DNA of 64,000 nucleotides, taken from contig CAUJFI010000173.1 of assembly GCA_963170125.1 (NCBI GenBank), positions 17,151 to 81,150 on the forward strand, in the 5' to 3' direction. A program made the translations under genes and the position numbers. Below, piece by piece: positions 36,566-45,239 of this stretch (the first letter of the stretch is position 1; each line of letters begins with the position of its first letter). This DNA comes from Deinococcota bacterium. GTDB lineage: Bacteria > Deinococcota > Deinococci > Deinococcales > Trueperaceae. The notes below the pieces were generated by a model. That model had not been told where the DNA came from and made no database searches. It was given only the letters and a program-made list of their open reading frames with translations.

Positions 36566-37747
36566 CTGAACCCTCTACCCCTGCCCACACGCTTGAGGAG
36601 CGTCCAACCCAAGGCCACCAACACGGCGGCCGAGGGTATCCCAAGCTTCGAGCGCGGTGAGCGCGAGGTCCTGAGCCTGGCTACCGCGCGGCCCGACCTG
36701 GACACGCCCGCCGTCGTCAAGGCGGCCGTCATCGCCGCCATCCAGATACCGCACACGTACATGACCTACACCGCCTCGCGCGGTCTGCCAGAGCTGCGCG
36801 AGTCCGTGGCGCTCAAGCTCGGTGCACGTAACGGCGTAGCCTACGACCCCGAGAGCGAGGTGCTGATCACGGCCGGCACCCACGAAGCGCTCTACGTCGG
36901 CCTGCAGGCCGTGGTCGAGCCGGGCGACGAGGTGCTCGTCCTGGACCCTAGCTGGGTCGCCTACAACGGCATGATCGGTCTGGCCGGGGGCGTTGCGCGC
37001 ATGGTCACGCTCCGAGACAACCGGCTTGACATCGACGCCCTGAAGCGCGCGATCACCCCGCGGACGCGCGCCTTCGTCTTCAACAACCCGAACAACCCGA
37101 CGGGGACGGTGTTCACGCGCGAGGAGCTCGCCGCGGTGGTGGACCTGCTGGCGGCGCACGACATCCTGGCCATCGTCGACGAGATCTACGAGGAGTTCGT
37201 CTACGACGGCAGGCAGCACGTCAGCCTCGCGTCGCTGCCCGGCGCGCGCGAGCGCGTGCTGCTCATCAACGGCTACTCGAAGGCCTACGCCATGACGGGC
37301 TGGCGCGTCGGTTACGCCGCGGGACCGAGTTGGTTGATCGACAGGATGCTCATCATCCACCAGCACCTGATCTCGTCGCCGTGCGCCTTCGCTCAGAAGG
37401 GCGCGAGCGTCGCCTACTCGGAAGCCGCGGAGCACGTCCGCGCGATGGTGGCGACGTACGACCGGCGGCGGCTGCTGCTGAACGAAGCGTTGGCGGCGGT
37501 CCCCAAGGTGAGCTACAGCCTTCCCGAGGGGGCGTGTTTCTACTTCCTGCGCGTCGATTCCGGCCTGGACTCCGCGACGCTGGCCAAGACGATCGCCAGC
37601 AGGGAAGGCCTCGTGCTCACCCCGGGGGGCGCGTTCGGTCCGAGTGGGGAGCGCCACCTGAGGTTCTCGTTCGCCGCGTTGCCGGAAGCGCGGGTCGGCG
37701 AGGCGGTGGGCCGTCTCGCAGCGGCTTTGGAGGCGATCGTGGAGTAG
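36566..37747 (+). CDS. Class I/II PLP-dependent aminotransferase
   Basis: Transfers amino groups between an amino acid and a keto acid. The product (393 residues from CTG 36566, 384 from TTG 36593) has VLITAGTHEAL, the cofactor segment NNPNNPTGTVF, IVDEIYEEFVYD, and the PLP Lys in NGYSKAYAMTGWRVGY. The C-terminal GACFYFLRVD and HLRFSFA hold the substrate Arg. I favour CTG 36566, because GGGGAGG ends 5 bases before it and the extra residues (LNPLPLPTRLRSVQPKAT) match the usual N terminus of the family. TTG 36593 has no ribosome site. It is the first gene of the transporter-GGT-PrpD operon, under the TGGTATACCA site, so it probably works in catabolism. Confidence 0.88.
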   Translation: MNPLPLPTRLRSVQPKATNTAAEGIPSFERGEREVLSLATARPDLDTPAVVKAAVIAAIQIPHTYMTYTASRGLPELRESVALKLGARNGVAYDPESEVLITAGTHEALYVGLQAVVEPGDEVLVLDPSWVAYNGMIGLAGGVARMVTLRDNRLDIDALKRAITPRTRAFVFNNPNNPTGTVFTREELAAVVDLLAAHDILAIVDEIYEEFVYDGRQHVSLASLPGARERVLLINGYSKAYAMTGWRVGYAAGPSWLIDRMLIIHQHLISSPCAFAQKGASVAYSEAAEHVRAMVATYDRRRLLLNEALAAVPKVSYSLPEGACFYFLRVDSGLDSATLAKTIASREGLVLTPGGAFGPSGERHLRFSFAALPEARVGEAVGRLAAALEAIVE

Positions 37748-37805
37748 GCATACCTTCCCCCGTGGACGACAAACCAGAACTCAGGACAAGAAGGCGGTGC
37801 AATAG

Positions 37806-39293
37806 ATGAGAAGACTGTTGGTACTAGTGATCGCCGCGCTCGTTTGGAGCGCGAACGCCCAGACGCTGACGATCGCGATCAGCGAGGGGATGCCGGGCTT
37901 CGACCCCACGCAGACGACCAGGACCGTGGCGAACGACGTCTACCCGAACATCTTCGACGGGCTGCTCGCCTTGGACCGTGAGGGCCAGATCGTCCCGTCG
38001 CTGGCGCTGTCCTGGGACGTCGTCAACGAGAAGGACTGGCACCTGACGCTCCGCCAGGGCGTCAGATGGCACGACGGCGAGACGTTCGATGCCGAGGACG
38101 TCAAGTTCACGTTGGAGCGCCTCGCGACCAACCAAGAGCTGATCCGGCACGTGCTGATGGCCGAGCTCCAGTCGGTCGAGATCGTCAACCCGTACGAGGT
38201 CGTCCTCCACATGGCCAACCCGGATCCGCTCCTCCCCGTCAACCTGACGATGCCGGCTACCTCGATGCTGCCCGCGCACTACTTCGAGGCCGTCGGGTTG
38301 GACAAGGCCACCCAGGCGCCCATCGGCACCGGCCCGTACAAGTTCGTCGAGTACCGCCCCGACGACAGGCTCGTCCTGGCGGTCAACGAGGATTACTGGG
38401 GCGGCAAGGCCGCCTTCAGCGAGCTCGTCTTCAGGGTGATCACGGAGTCGACGACCAGCGTGAGCGAGCTCGTCACGGGCGGCGTCGCCGTCTCCAACAT
38501 CGGCCCTAACGACCTCGAGCGGGTCGAGTCGAGTGGCGTGGCGCACGTGACGACCCAGGTGACGAACCGCGTCGTCCACTGGACGCTGAACGTGTCCGAC
38601 GGGCAAGCCACGGCAGACAAGCGCGTGCGCGAGGCCATCGACCTCGCGATAGACAACCAGGTCTTCATCGACGTCCTCGAGAACGGCTACGGTACGCCTA
38701 CGCGCGTGCGCACCGGCCCGGGCGACAACTTCATGCCGACCAAGTACTACGGCACCTACAACTACGACCCCGCGAGGGCCGTCGAGCTCCTAGCCGAAGC
38801 CGGCTACGGCCCGGGTGAGCTGACGATCACGATCATGGGCGCCAGTAGCGTCAGCGACCGCGCCGAGCTGACCGCCGCCATGCTCGAGGCGGTCGGGATC
38901 GTGCCGGACATCCAGCTGTTCGAGAGCAGCGTCTGGTCCAGCAAGTACTGGACGCCGGGCGAGTTCACGAACATGGCGGGCGTGGGTTCGAGCAACTCCG
39001 CCATGGACTACGGCTCCACCCTGAGCGACCTGCAGTGCCCGGAGGGGGCGCACTCGCAGCGGAGCCACTGGTGCAACGAGGAGTTCAGCGACCTCGTGCG
39101 CGCCGCCAACCGCGAGATGGACACGGCGAAGCGCGCCGAGCTCCTCGACGCCGCCACGGAGATCCTCGTGGAAGAGCTGCCGCAGATATACCTCTACAAC
39201 TCGGTCGGCTTCATCGGCGTCAGCGATGACCTCGACTGGAGCCCGCGCCCCGACGGCAGCCTCCTCATGTTCGACGCCCGCCCCGCCAACTGA
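37806..39293 (+). CDS. Peptide/nickel-type ABC substrate-binding protein
   Basis: Extracytoplasmic receptor of solute-binding family 5, taking up peptides or similar compounds. The 495-residue protein has a signal peptide (LLVLVIAALVWSANA), then LTIAISEGMPGFDPTQTTRTVANDVYPNIFDGLLALDREGQIVPSLALSWDV and the family signature WHDGETFDAEDVKFTLERL. It is first in a run of three transporter genes, 10 bases before the permease, and follows the aminotransferase by 58 bases. No lipobox is seen, so it may be free in the periplasm. Confidence 0.92.
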   Translation: MRRLLVLVIAALVWSANAQTLTIAISEGMPGFDPTQTTRTVANDVYPNIFDGLLALDREGQIVPSLALSWDVVNEKDWHLTLRQGVRWHDGETFDAEDVKFTLERLATNQELIRHVLMAELQSVEIVNPYEVVLHMANPDPLLPVNLTMPATSMLPAHYFEAVGLDKATQAPIGTGPYKFVEYRPDDRLVLAVNEDYWGGKAAFSELVFRVITESTTSVSELVTGGVAVSNIGPNDLERVESSGVAHVTTQVTNRVVHWTLNVSDGQATADKRVREAIDLAIDNQVFIDVLENGYGTPTRVRTGPGDNFMPTKYYGTYNYDPARAVELLAEAGYGPGELTITIMGASSVSDRAELTAAMLEAVGIVPDIQLFESSVWSSKYWTPGEFTNMAGVGSSNSAMDYGSTLSDLQCPEGAHSQRSHWCNEEFSDLVRAANREMDTAKRAELLDAATEILVEELPQIYLYNSVGFIGVSDDLDWSPRPDGSLLMFDARPAN

Positions 39294-39303
39294 GCGATAC
39301 GCG

Positions 39304-40242
39304 GTGTTCGGTTACGTCCTCAGACGCCTCTTGCAGGTTATCCCCACGATCTTGGGGATAACCTTGCTCCTGTTCGTCGTGGTCAGGTTCTCCGGCGACC
39401 CCCTCGCCATCTACCTCGGCGACGACGACATGGTCGTGGGGCAGGTCGGGAGCGACCAGGTCGAAGCCTTGCGAGCGCGTTTGGGTCTCGACCAACCGCT
39501 GCCGCTCCAGTACGTCTACTTCCTGCGCGACGCCCTCCACGGCGACTTCGGTCGGTCGTTCATCTACCAGAACCAGCCGGCCCTGCCCCTCGTCGTCCGC
39601 CGCCTGCCTGCCACCGCCGCGCTCGGCGGCGCCGCGCTGCTGATAGGGATCCTCATCAGCCTGCCGGCCGGGCTGATAGCGGCCCGGTTCCGCAACCGCT
39701 TCCCTGACACGTTCGCCAGCTTCTACGCCGTAGTGGGGGAGGCGATCCCGAACTTCTGGCTCGGCATCATGCTGATCTTGCTGTTCTCCGTCAATCTGCG
39801 CCTCCTGCCCGTATCGGGCTCGGGAACGTGGCGGCACCTCATCCTCCCCGCCTTCACGCTCGGCACCGGCATGTCGGCACTCCTCATGCGGCTCTTGCGG
39901 GGCAACCTTATCGAGGTCATGAGCCTCGACTACATACGTACGGCTAGGGCCAAGGGCCTGTCGGCGCGCTCGGTACTCTTCAAGCACGGGCTGCGCAACG
40001 CCGCCATCTCTTACATAACCGTCCTCGGGCTGTCCGTTCCCGGGCTGCTGTCCGGCTCCGTCGTGACCGAGAGTATCTTCGCTTGGCCCGGTATGGGCCT
40101 GCTGTTCATCACCGCTATCAACGGGCGCGACATGGCCGTCGTCCAGGCCATCGTCGTCTTCACGGCCTTCCTCGCCATCCTCGGCAACCTCGTCGTCGAC
40201 CTCGTCTACGTCGTCGTCGACCCCAGGATCACGTACCGATGA
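39304..40242 (+). CDS. Peptide-type ABC permease (DppB-like)
   Basis: Inner-membrane subunit of the importer. The 312-residue protein starts FGYVLRRLLQVIPTILGITLLLFVVVRFSGDP, the DppB/OppB N terminus. It has about six hydrophobic segments and the EAA-like loop YIRTARAKGLSARSVLFKHGLRNA. GTG 39304 is chosen over an earlier in-frame start inside the preceding gene. It overlaps the next permease as ATGA. No ATPase genes follow in this operon. Confidence 0.92.
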   Translation: MFGYVLRRLLQVIPTILGITLLLFVVVRFSGDPLAIYLGDDDMVVGQVGSDQVEALRARLGLDQPLPLQYVYFLRDALHGDFGRSFIYQNQPALPLVVRRLPATAALGGAALLIGILISLPAGLIAARFRNRFPDTFASFYAVVGEAIPNFWLGIMLILLFSVNLRLLPVSGSGTWRHLILPAFTLGTGMSALLMRLLRGNLIEVMSLDYIRTARAKGLSARSVLFKHGLRNAAISYITVLGLSVPGLLSGSVVTESIFAWPGMGLLFITAINGRDMAVVQAIVVFTAFLAILGNLVVDLVYVVVDPRITYR

Positions 40243-41138
40243 CGACCACTAGCCCAGGGGAGGAGCGGGTCGCGAAGCGGGCGCCTGGCCTGCGCCGCGC
40301 GGGGCGCGAGCTCCTGCGCAACCCGCCGGCGGTGTTCGGCGCGGTGGTGCTCACCGTGTTCGTCTTGGTCGCGCTCTTCGCTCCGCTGATCGCCCCGCAC
40401 AACCCGAGGCAACAGAACCTCGGCGACCGGTTCACGCCCCCCGTGTGGGACAAGGCCGGCGATGCGCGCTACCTGCTCGGCACCGATCAGCTGGGGCGCG
40501 ACATCCTGAGTCGGCTCGTCTACGGCTCTCGGGTGGCGCTGGCCGTCGGGGTGTTCGGGACGGGCCTCGCGCTCCTGATCGGCGTGACGCTGGGCTTGTG
40601 CGCAGGCTACTTCGGGGGCAGGGTGGACGCTATCGTCACCCGCATCACCGAGGTGATCATCAGCATCCCCAGCAGCATCCTCTACATCACCATCCTCGGC
40701 GTGTTCGGGCCGAGCCTCTGGCTCCTGATCCTCGTGATGGGCCTGTTCGGCTGGATCACTTCCGCCAGGGTGGTCAGGGGCGAGGTGCTCTCCCTCCGCA
40801 ACCGCGAGTACGTCGAGGCGTCCATCGGGCTGGGGCAGCGGACGGCGCAGGTGCTCATCAAGCACGTGTTGCCCAACGTGCTCGGCTCCATCATCGTCGT
40901 CGGCACCCTGAAGGTGGCGAGCATGATCATCCTCGAGGCCAGCCTCAGCTTCCTCGGCTTCGGGGTGCAGCCCCCGGCGGTCACGTGGGGGCAGATGCTC
41001 TCCGACGGCCGCCGCTTCATCACCAGCTCCTGGTGGCTGGCGACGCTGCCCGGCCTCGCGATCTCCCTCCTGACGCTGAGCCTGTTGTTCCTGGGTAACT
41101 GGCTGCGTGACAACTTCGACCCCAGGACCTACGACTAG
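40239..41138 (+). CDS. Peptide-type ABC permease (DppC-like)
   Basis: Second inner-membrane subunit. The 299-residue protein has the DppC pattern: a cytoplasmic N terminus, LLRNPPAVFGAVVLTVFVLVALFAPLIAPHNP, LLGTDQLGRDILSRLVYGSRVAL and the loop YVEASIGLGQRTAQVLIKHVLPN, ending in LGNWLRDNFDPRTYD. ATG 40239 overlaps the DppB-like stop. The importer still needs two ATPases (DppD/DppF type), which are not in this window. Confidence 0.93.
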   Translation: MTTTSPGEERVAKRAPGLRRAGRELLRNPPAVFGAVVLTVFVLVALFAPLIAPHNPRQQNLGDRFTPPVWDKAGDARYLLGTDQLGRDILSRLVYGSRVALAVGVFGTGLALLIGVTLGLCAGYFGGRVDAIVTRITEVIISIPSSILYITILGVFGPSLWLLILVMGLFGWITSARVVRGEVLSLRNREYVEASIGLGQRTAQVLIKHVLPNVLGSIIVVGTLKVASMIILEASLSFLGFGVQPPAVTWGQMLSDGRRFITSSWWLATLPGLAISLLTLSLLFLGNWLRDNFDPRTYD

Positions 41139-41147
41139 GAGACCGGA

Positions 41148-42896
41148 ATGAAGACGGCCGAAGCCCCTTACCCGAAGAAGGAAGTAGTCGCCCGCGACGC
41201 CATCGTGGCCGCCTGCGACGAGCGCGCCGCCGATTGGGGCGTCGAGGTCATGAAGCAGGGCGGCAACGCTGTCGACGCCGCCGTCGTGACCGGGTTCCTG
41301 ATGATGGTCTACGAGCCGTTCTCGTGCGGCCTGGGTGGCCACGGCGGCCATATGGCGTTCTACGACGGCACCACCGGCGAGGTGGTCGGCATCGACGCGT
41401 CCAGCAAGGCGCCCGCCAAGGCCCACGCCGACATGTTCAAGGACGAGCTACTCGAGGTGCCGGAGTTCTACGGCGACGTCGACCGCGTCAAGGTGAAGGA
41501 CGACGCGAACGCCCTCGGCTTCCGCGCCATGTATGCCCCAACCACGGTGGCGCAGTACCACTACGTGCAGGAGCGCTTCGGGACGTGGTCGTGGGAGCAG
41601 GTGCTAGCCCCGGCCATCAAGGTCGCGGAGGAGGGGTTCGTCGCCGACGAGATCTACACGCGGCGCATGAACGCCACCCGCGCCCTCCTGCTCGAGCACG
41701 GCGACCCCGCCCTGATCGAGCCGTTCGAGGCCACCTTCTTCCCGAACGGCCGGGAGCTGAAGCCCGGCGAACTCATCGTGCAGGGCGACATGGCGAAGAC
41801 GATGCGCCGCCTCGCCACGGAAGGCCCCGGCCTCTTCTACGGCGGCGACGTGTCCAAGCAGATCGTCTCCTGGGTCGAGGAGCACGGTGGGATCCTCAGC
41901 GACGTCGACTTCACGTCGTACAAGGTCGAGTCGGGCCCCTTGAGCGTGAGCACCTACCGGGGCTACGAGATCCACGGCTACGCCAACTGCGCGAACGGCT
42001 CCACCATCGCCGCGATCATGAACATCCTGGAGAACTTCGACCTCAGGTCGCTGGGCTACCTGAGCCCCGACCTGATACACGTCGTCGCAGAGGCCATGAA
42101 GCTCGCGTTCTCGGATCGCTACGCGTACGTGAGCGACCGCGACCAGGTGCCGGTGCCGTACGACGGGCTGATGTCGAAGAGCTACGCGCGCCAGCGGGCG
42201 AAGCTGATAGACCCGATGCGGGCCAAGCTGCATAGTCCGGGCAACCCCTGGCGGCACCAGGCCAGCGGGTCCAAGCTCTACAAGGAGTTCGGCCTCGACC
42301 TTGCGGCCATCACAGGTGGCGGCACGGCGAAGGAGCCCGACTCCGACACGACGTTCATGGTGGCCGGCGACGCCGAGGGCAACCTCATGCTCATAACCTC
42401 CTCCAACTTCTCCAACTGCAAGGTGGTGGTACCAGGCCTCGGGTTCCAGCTCAACAACTCGATGGAGGGGGCCAACCCGGCGCCCGGGCACGCCCTGTCG
42501 ATCGCGCCTTTCAAGCGCATCCTCCGCAACAGCGGGCCGACGCTCGTGTTCAAGGACGGCGAGCCCGTGTACGCCCTTTCGGCTCCGGGAGGCCGGCGGA
42601 TCATCACCGGCACCGTCTGGGCGCTCGTCCAGATGATCGACTTCGGCCTCGGGCCGCAGGCGGCGCTCGACGCGCCGCGCATGCACTGCGAGGCGCACGA
42701 TATGGAGCTCCGGATCGAGGACGGCGTCGGGGCCGAGACGCTCGACGTGCTGCGCGCCCGCGGCCACGAGCTCGACGTGTCGCCCATGTACCAGGAGGTC
42801 TACTCCCGCATGCAGGTCCTCAAGATCGACAGGACGGCGGGCCTGTACGTCGGCGGTTCCGAGCCGCGGAGCCATAGCGGGGTGCGGGGCTACTGA
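41148..42896 (+). CDS. Cytoplasmic gamma-glutamyltransferase-like hydrolase
   Basis: Ntn-hydrolase of the gamma-glutamyltransferase family. The 582-residue product has the family N terminus (VAACDERAADWGVEVMKQGGNAVDAAVVTGFLMMVYEPFSCGLGGHGG), the Thr pair T401-T402 in DTTFMV in place of the common TTHYS, and the C-terminal SAPGGRRIITG pocket. No signal peptide is visible, so it should stay in the cytoplasm, unlike the exported GGT at 31016-32716. The change after the Thr pair and the distinct length suggest a different substrate, as in the acylase/GGT-like branch. GGAG precedes ATG 41148. It sits in an operon with an importer and an aminotransferase, so it may hydrolyse the imported compound. 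Confidence 0.88.
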   Translation: MKTAEAPYPKKEVVARDAIVAACDERAADWGVEVMKQGGNAVDAAVVTGFLMMVYEPFSCGLGGHGGHMAFYDGTTGEVVGIDASSKAPAKAHADMFKDELLEVPEFYGDVDRVKVKDDANALGFRAMYAPTTVAQYHYVQERFGTWSWEQVLAPAIKVAEEGFVADEIYTRRMNATRALLLEHGDPALIEPFEATFFPNGRELKPGELIVQGDMAKTMRRLATEGPGLFYGGDVSKQIVSWVEEHGGILSDVDFTSYKVESGPLSVSTYRGYEIHGYANCANGSTIAAIMNILENFDLRSLGYLSPDLIHVVAEAMKLAFSDRYAYVSDRDQVPVPYDGLMSKSYARQRAKLIDPMRAKLHSPGNPWRHQASGSKLYKEFGLDLAAITGGGTAKEPDSDTTFMVAGDAEGNLMLITSSNFSNCKVVVPGLGFQLNNSMEGANPAPGHALSIAPFKRILRNSGPTLVFKDGEPVYALSAPGGRRIITGTVWALVQMIDFGLGPQAALDAPRMHCEAHDMELRIEDGVGAETLDVLRARGHELDVSPMYQEVYSRMQVLKIDRTAGLYVGGSEPRSHSGVRGY

Positions 42897-44242
42897 TGAT
42901 CACGGACGCGCTGGCCGAGTACATCTCCTCGGCGCTGAGCAAGCCCCTGCCGCCCGCCGTGACGCTCAAGGCGAAGCATCACGTGCTCGACACCGTCGCG
43001 GCGATGCTCTCGGGAACGCAGCTGCTCCCCGGCGAGCGCGCCTTGGCCTACGCCGACCGCCTGGGCGGGCCGCCCGAGGCGTTCGTGTTGGGCAGCGGGG
43101 CGAGTACCGGCTACCTCACCGCGGCCTTCGTGAACGCGCTCCTCGCTCACGCGGACGAGACGGACGATTCGCACGCCCCGTCGCTGACCCACCCCGGCTG
43201 CTCGATCGTGCCGGCGGCCCTCACGACCGCCGACTGGACGCGCGCCAGCGGCGAGGACCTGCTCAGGGCCGTGGTGCTCGGTTACGACGTCTGCACCCGC
43301 GTGAACCTGGCCATAACGGTGCCGGTGCTCGAGCGCACCCAGCGCAGCACCTACAGCATCAGCGGCGCGTTCGGGGCGATGGCCGCCGCCGCCGCCCTGA
43401 CCAGGCTCGACTTCGACGCGGTCAGGTACGCCCTCTCCTACACGGCGCAGCAGGCTTCCGGCCTGGCGAGCTGGCGCCGTGACCTCGAGCACGTCGAGAA
43501 GGCGTTCGTGTTCGCCGGCATGCCGGTGAGGGCGGGCACGAGCGCCGTCGACATGGTGCTGAACGGCTTCACGGGCGTGGCGGACGTGTTCGACGGGCCG
43601 ACGAACTTCATGGGCGCGTTCTCGCCGCACGGGGAGCCGGGCGAGCTGACGCGCGGGCTCGGCACCGATCACGAGATCATGCGCACCAACATCAAGCGGT
43701 GGCCGGTCGGTTCGCCCATCCAGGCGGCCGTCGACTCGTTGACGGCGCTCATGGCCGAACACGACCTCTCTCCGGAGCGCATCGAGCGGCTCACGGTCAG
43801 GTTGCCGACCGGCGGCGCCGAGACGGTGGACGACCGGCACATGCCGGACATCAACCTCCAGCACATCATGGCCGTGACGCTCCTCGACGGCGGCCTCGTC
43901 TTCACCGCCTCGCAGGACTACGCGAGGATGGCCGCGCCGGACGTCGTCGAGCTGAAGAAGCGCATCCGGCTCATCGGCGACGCGAGCCTAGACGACACCG
44001 ACCCGCCCCGGCAGGGGATCGTCGAGATCGACCTCACGGACGGCAGGAGCCTGAGGCACCACACGCGCGCCGTCCGCGGCACTTACGACAACCCGATGCC
44101 GGAGGACGAGGTGGTTAGGAAGGCCGAGGACCTCTTGGTCCCGCTCCTCGGCGCGCAGAGGTGCGCCGAGCTGGTGCGGGCGGTGCTCGGCTTGCCGAAC
44201 CTCGACGACGTCCAGCGGCTCCGGCCGCTCCTCACGCTGTGA
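42896..44242 (+). CDS. MmgE/PrpD-family protein
   Basis: Family of 2-methylcitrate dehydratases and related isomerases, many of unknown substrate. The 448-residue protein has the N-terminal helical domain (KHHVLDTVAAMLSGTQLLPGERALAYADRLGG), AFVNALLAHADETDDSHAPSLTHPGCSIVPAALT and RTNIKRWPVGSPIQAAVDSLTAL, all typical. Its ATG overlaps the preceding stop by one base (TGATG), so it is coupled to the GGT-like gene. No citrate synthase or other methylcitrate-cycle gene is near, so a role in propionate use is unlikely; it probably handles a product of the imported compound. Confidence 0.9.
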   Translation: MITDALAEYISSALSKPLPPAVTLKAKHHVLDTVAAMLSGTQLLPGERALAYADRLGGPPEAFVLGSGASTGYLTAAFVNALLAHADETDDSHAPSLTHPGCSIVPAALTTADWTRASGEDLLRAVVLGYDVCTRVNLAITVPVLERTQRSTYSISGAFGAMAAAAALTRLDFDAVRYALSYTAQQASGLASWRRDLEHVEKAFVFAGMPVRAGTSAVDMVLNGFTGVADVFDGPTNFMGAFSPHGEPGELTRGLGTDHEIMRTNIKRWPVGSPIQAAVDSLTALMAEHDLSPERIERLTVRLPTGGAETVDDRHMPDINLQHIMAVTLLDGGLVFTASQDYARMAAPDVVELKKRIRLIGDASLDDTDPPRQGIVEIDLTDGRSLRHHTRAVRGTYDNPMPEDEVVRKAEDLLVPLLGAQRCAELVRAVLGLPNLDDVQRLRPLLTL

Positions 44243-44328
44243 CCCTCGACCGCGGGTCCTGCCTCGCCACCGCGACCGCCGCTGGTCACGGCCACGCGCT
44301 CCTCGGCCGAAGCTCGTGGGAAGCGCGA

Positions 44329-44337
44329 TGCTAACCT
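44329..44337 (+). promoter_or_regulatory. Candidate extended -10 box for the GntR gene
   Basis: TG-C-TAACCT ends 9 bases before GTG 44347. The only purine-rich stretch (GAGGAG) overlaps that start codon, so a leaderless message is plausible. Confidence 0.4.
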
Positions 44338-44346
44338 GACTGAGGA

Positions 44347-45087
44347 GTGAGACACACGGTCAGTTCCACCCGCGAGGAGGACCCCCTTGCCCGCACGACG
44401 GCAGAATGGGTCGTCGAACGCCTCAAGGACGACATCCTCACCGGGCGCCTGGCACCTGGCACGAAGCTCGTGGAGCGGGACCTCGCCGAGCGCTACGGCG
44501 TCAGCAGGACCCCGCTCCGTGAGGCGTTGAACCAGCTCGTCGCGAGCCAGCTCGCGACCACGGTGCCGTACCGCGGCGTCTTCGTCCGCAAGGTCGACCT
44601 CGCGTTCGCGCGCGACGTCTACGAGGTGCGCTCGGCCCTGGAAGGGCTGGCGGGCAAGCTCGCGGCCGAACGTGCGACCAAGGACGAGCTCCGGCTGGTG
44701 GAGGCCCACTTCAAGATCATCGAACGCCTCTCGCGCCTACAAGCTTCCGACCAGGGCGTCAGAGACGACATCATGAGGAACAACACGCGCTTCCACCGGG
44801 CCATCGCGGTATCCGCCCACAACGCGCTCCTCCTCAACAAGATCGAGGAAGTATGGACGAGCGTCAGCCTCGTGCGCTTCTACGTCTGGCAGACTGAGGA
44901 CCGCATCGAGAGCAGCCTGCTCGAGCACGCCGAGATGCTGGAAGCGCTGCGCAAGCGCGACGGCGAGCGGATGCAGGCGCTCTGCGCCGCGCACGCGGTG
45001 AAGGCTTGGCGGCATGTGGATCGGGTGTTGCGGGGGGGTGGGGATGGGCCGGTTGTGGGGGAATCCGGGACCGCCACGGCGATGTAG
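44347..45087 (+). CDS. GntR-family (FadR/FCD-type) regulator
   Basis: Transcription factor with an N-terminal winged helix (TTAEWVVERLKDDILTGRLAPGTKLVERDLAERYGVSRTPLREALNQLVASQLATTVPYRGVFV) and a C-terminal all-helical FCD effector domain containing the metal/ligand His-type pattern NTRFHRAIAVSAHN and LLEHAEMLEAL. The product is 246 residues. It is the last gene of the aminotransferase-importer operon and may act on TGGTATACCA at 36515. The last 17 or so residues (GGGDGPVVGESGTATAM) are low-complexity and overlap, in antisense, a fragment of a SorC-type regulator, so the C terminus was probably rewritten by a DNA rearrangement. Confidence 0.88.
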   Translation: MRHTVSSTREEDPLARTTAEWVVERLKDDILTGRLAPGTKLVERDLAERYGVSRTPLREALNQLVASQLATTVPYRGVFVRKVDLAFARDVYEVRSALEGLAGKLAAERATKDELRLVEAHFKIIERLSRLQASDQGVRDDIMRNNTRFHRAIAVSAHNALLLNKIEEVWTSVSLVRFYVWQTEDRIESSLLEHAEMLEALRKRDGERMQALCAAHAVKAWRHVDRVLRGGGDGPVVGESGTATAM

Positions 45088-45239
45088 CCACCACGTCGGA
45101 CTGCCGCGATGGCGTAGGTTACCTCGGGGCCGCCGGCCACAACTATCACGCGTTTGGCGATGCGGAGCGAATCCAGGCCGATGCCCACCGAGCGTTTGTT
45201 GATGGGGGCGTCGAGAACCTTCCCACCCTTCACCCTCAA
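45057..45239 (-). pseudogene. Remnant of a SorC/DeoR-type sugar-binding regulator
   Basis: About 60 codons on the minus strand read ...LDAPINKRSVGIGLDSLRIAKRVIVVAGGPEVTYAIAAVRRGGYIAVAVPDSP, a close likeness to the C-terminal effector domain of SorC-family regulators (pattern IGISLxxL-R-VxVAGGxEKxxAIxAALRGGYINVLITD). No DNA-binding part is present, and the expected ending is lost where it runs into the tail of the GntR gene. The other side abuts the stop of the SIMPL gene. Confidence 0.6.

Noticed and set aside
42896..44242. PrpD as part of a methylcitrate cycle
   Set aside because: No methylcitrate synthase or methylisocitrate lyase in the window; the operon context is transport and amino-compound breakdown.
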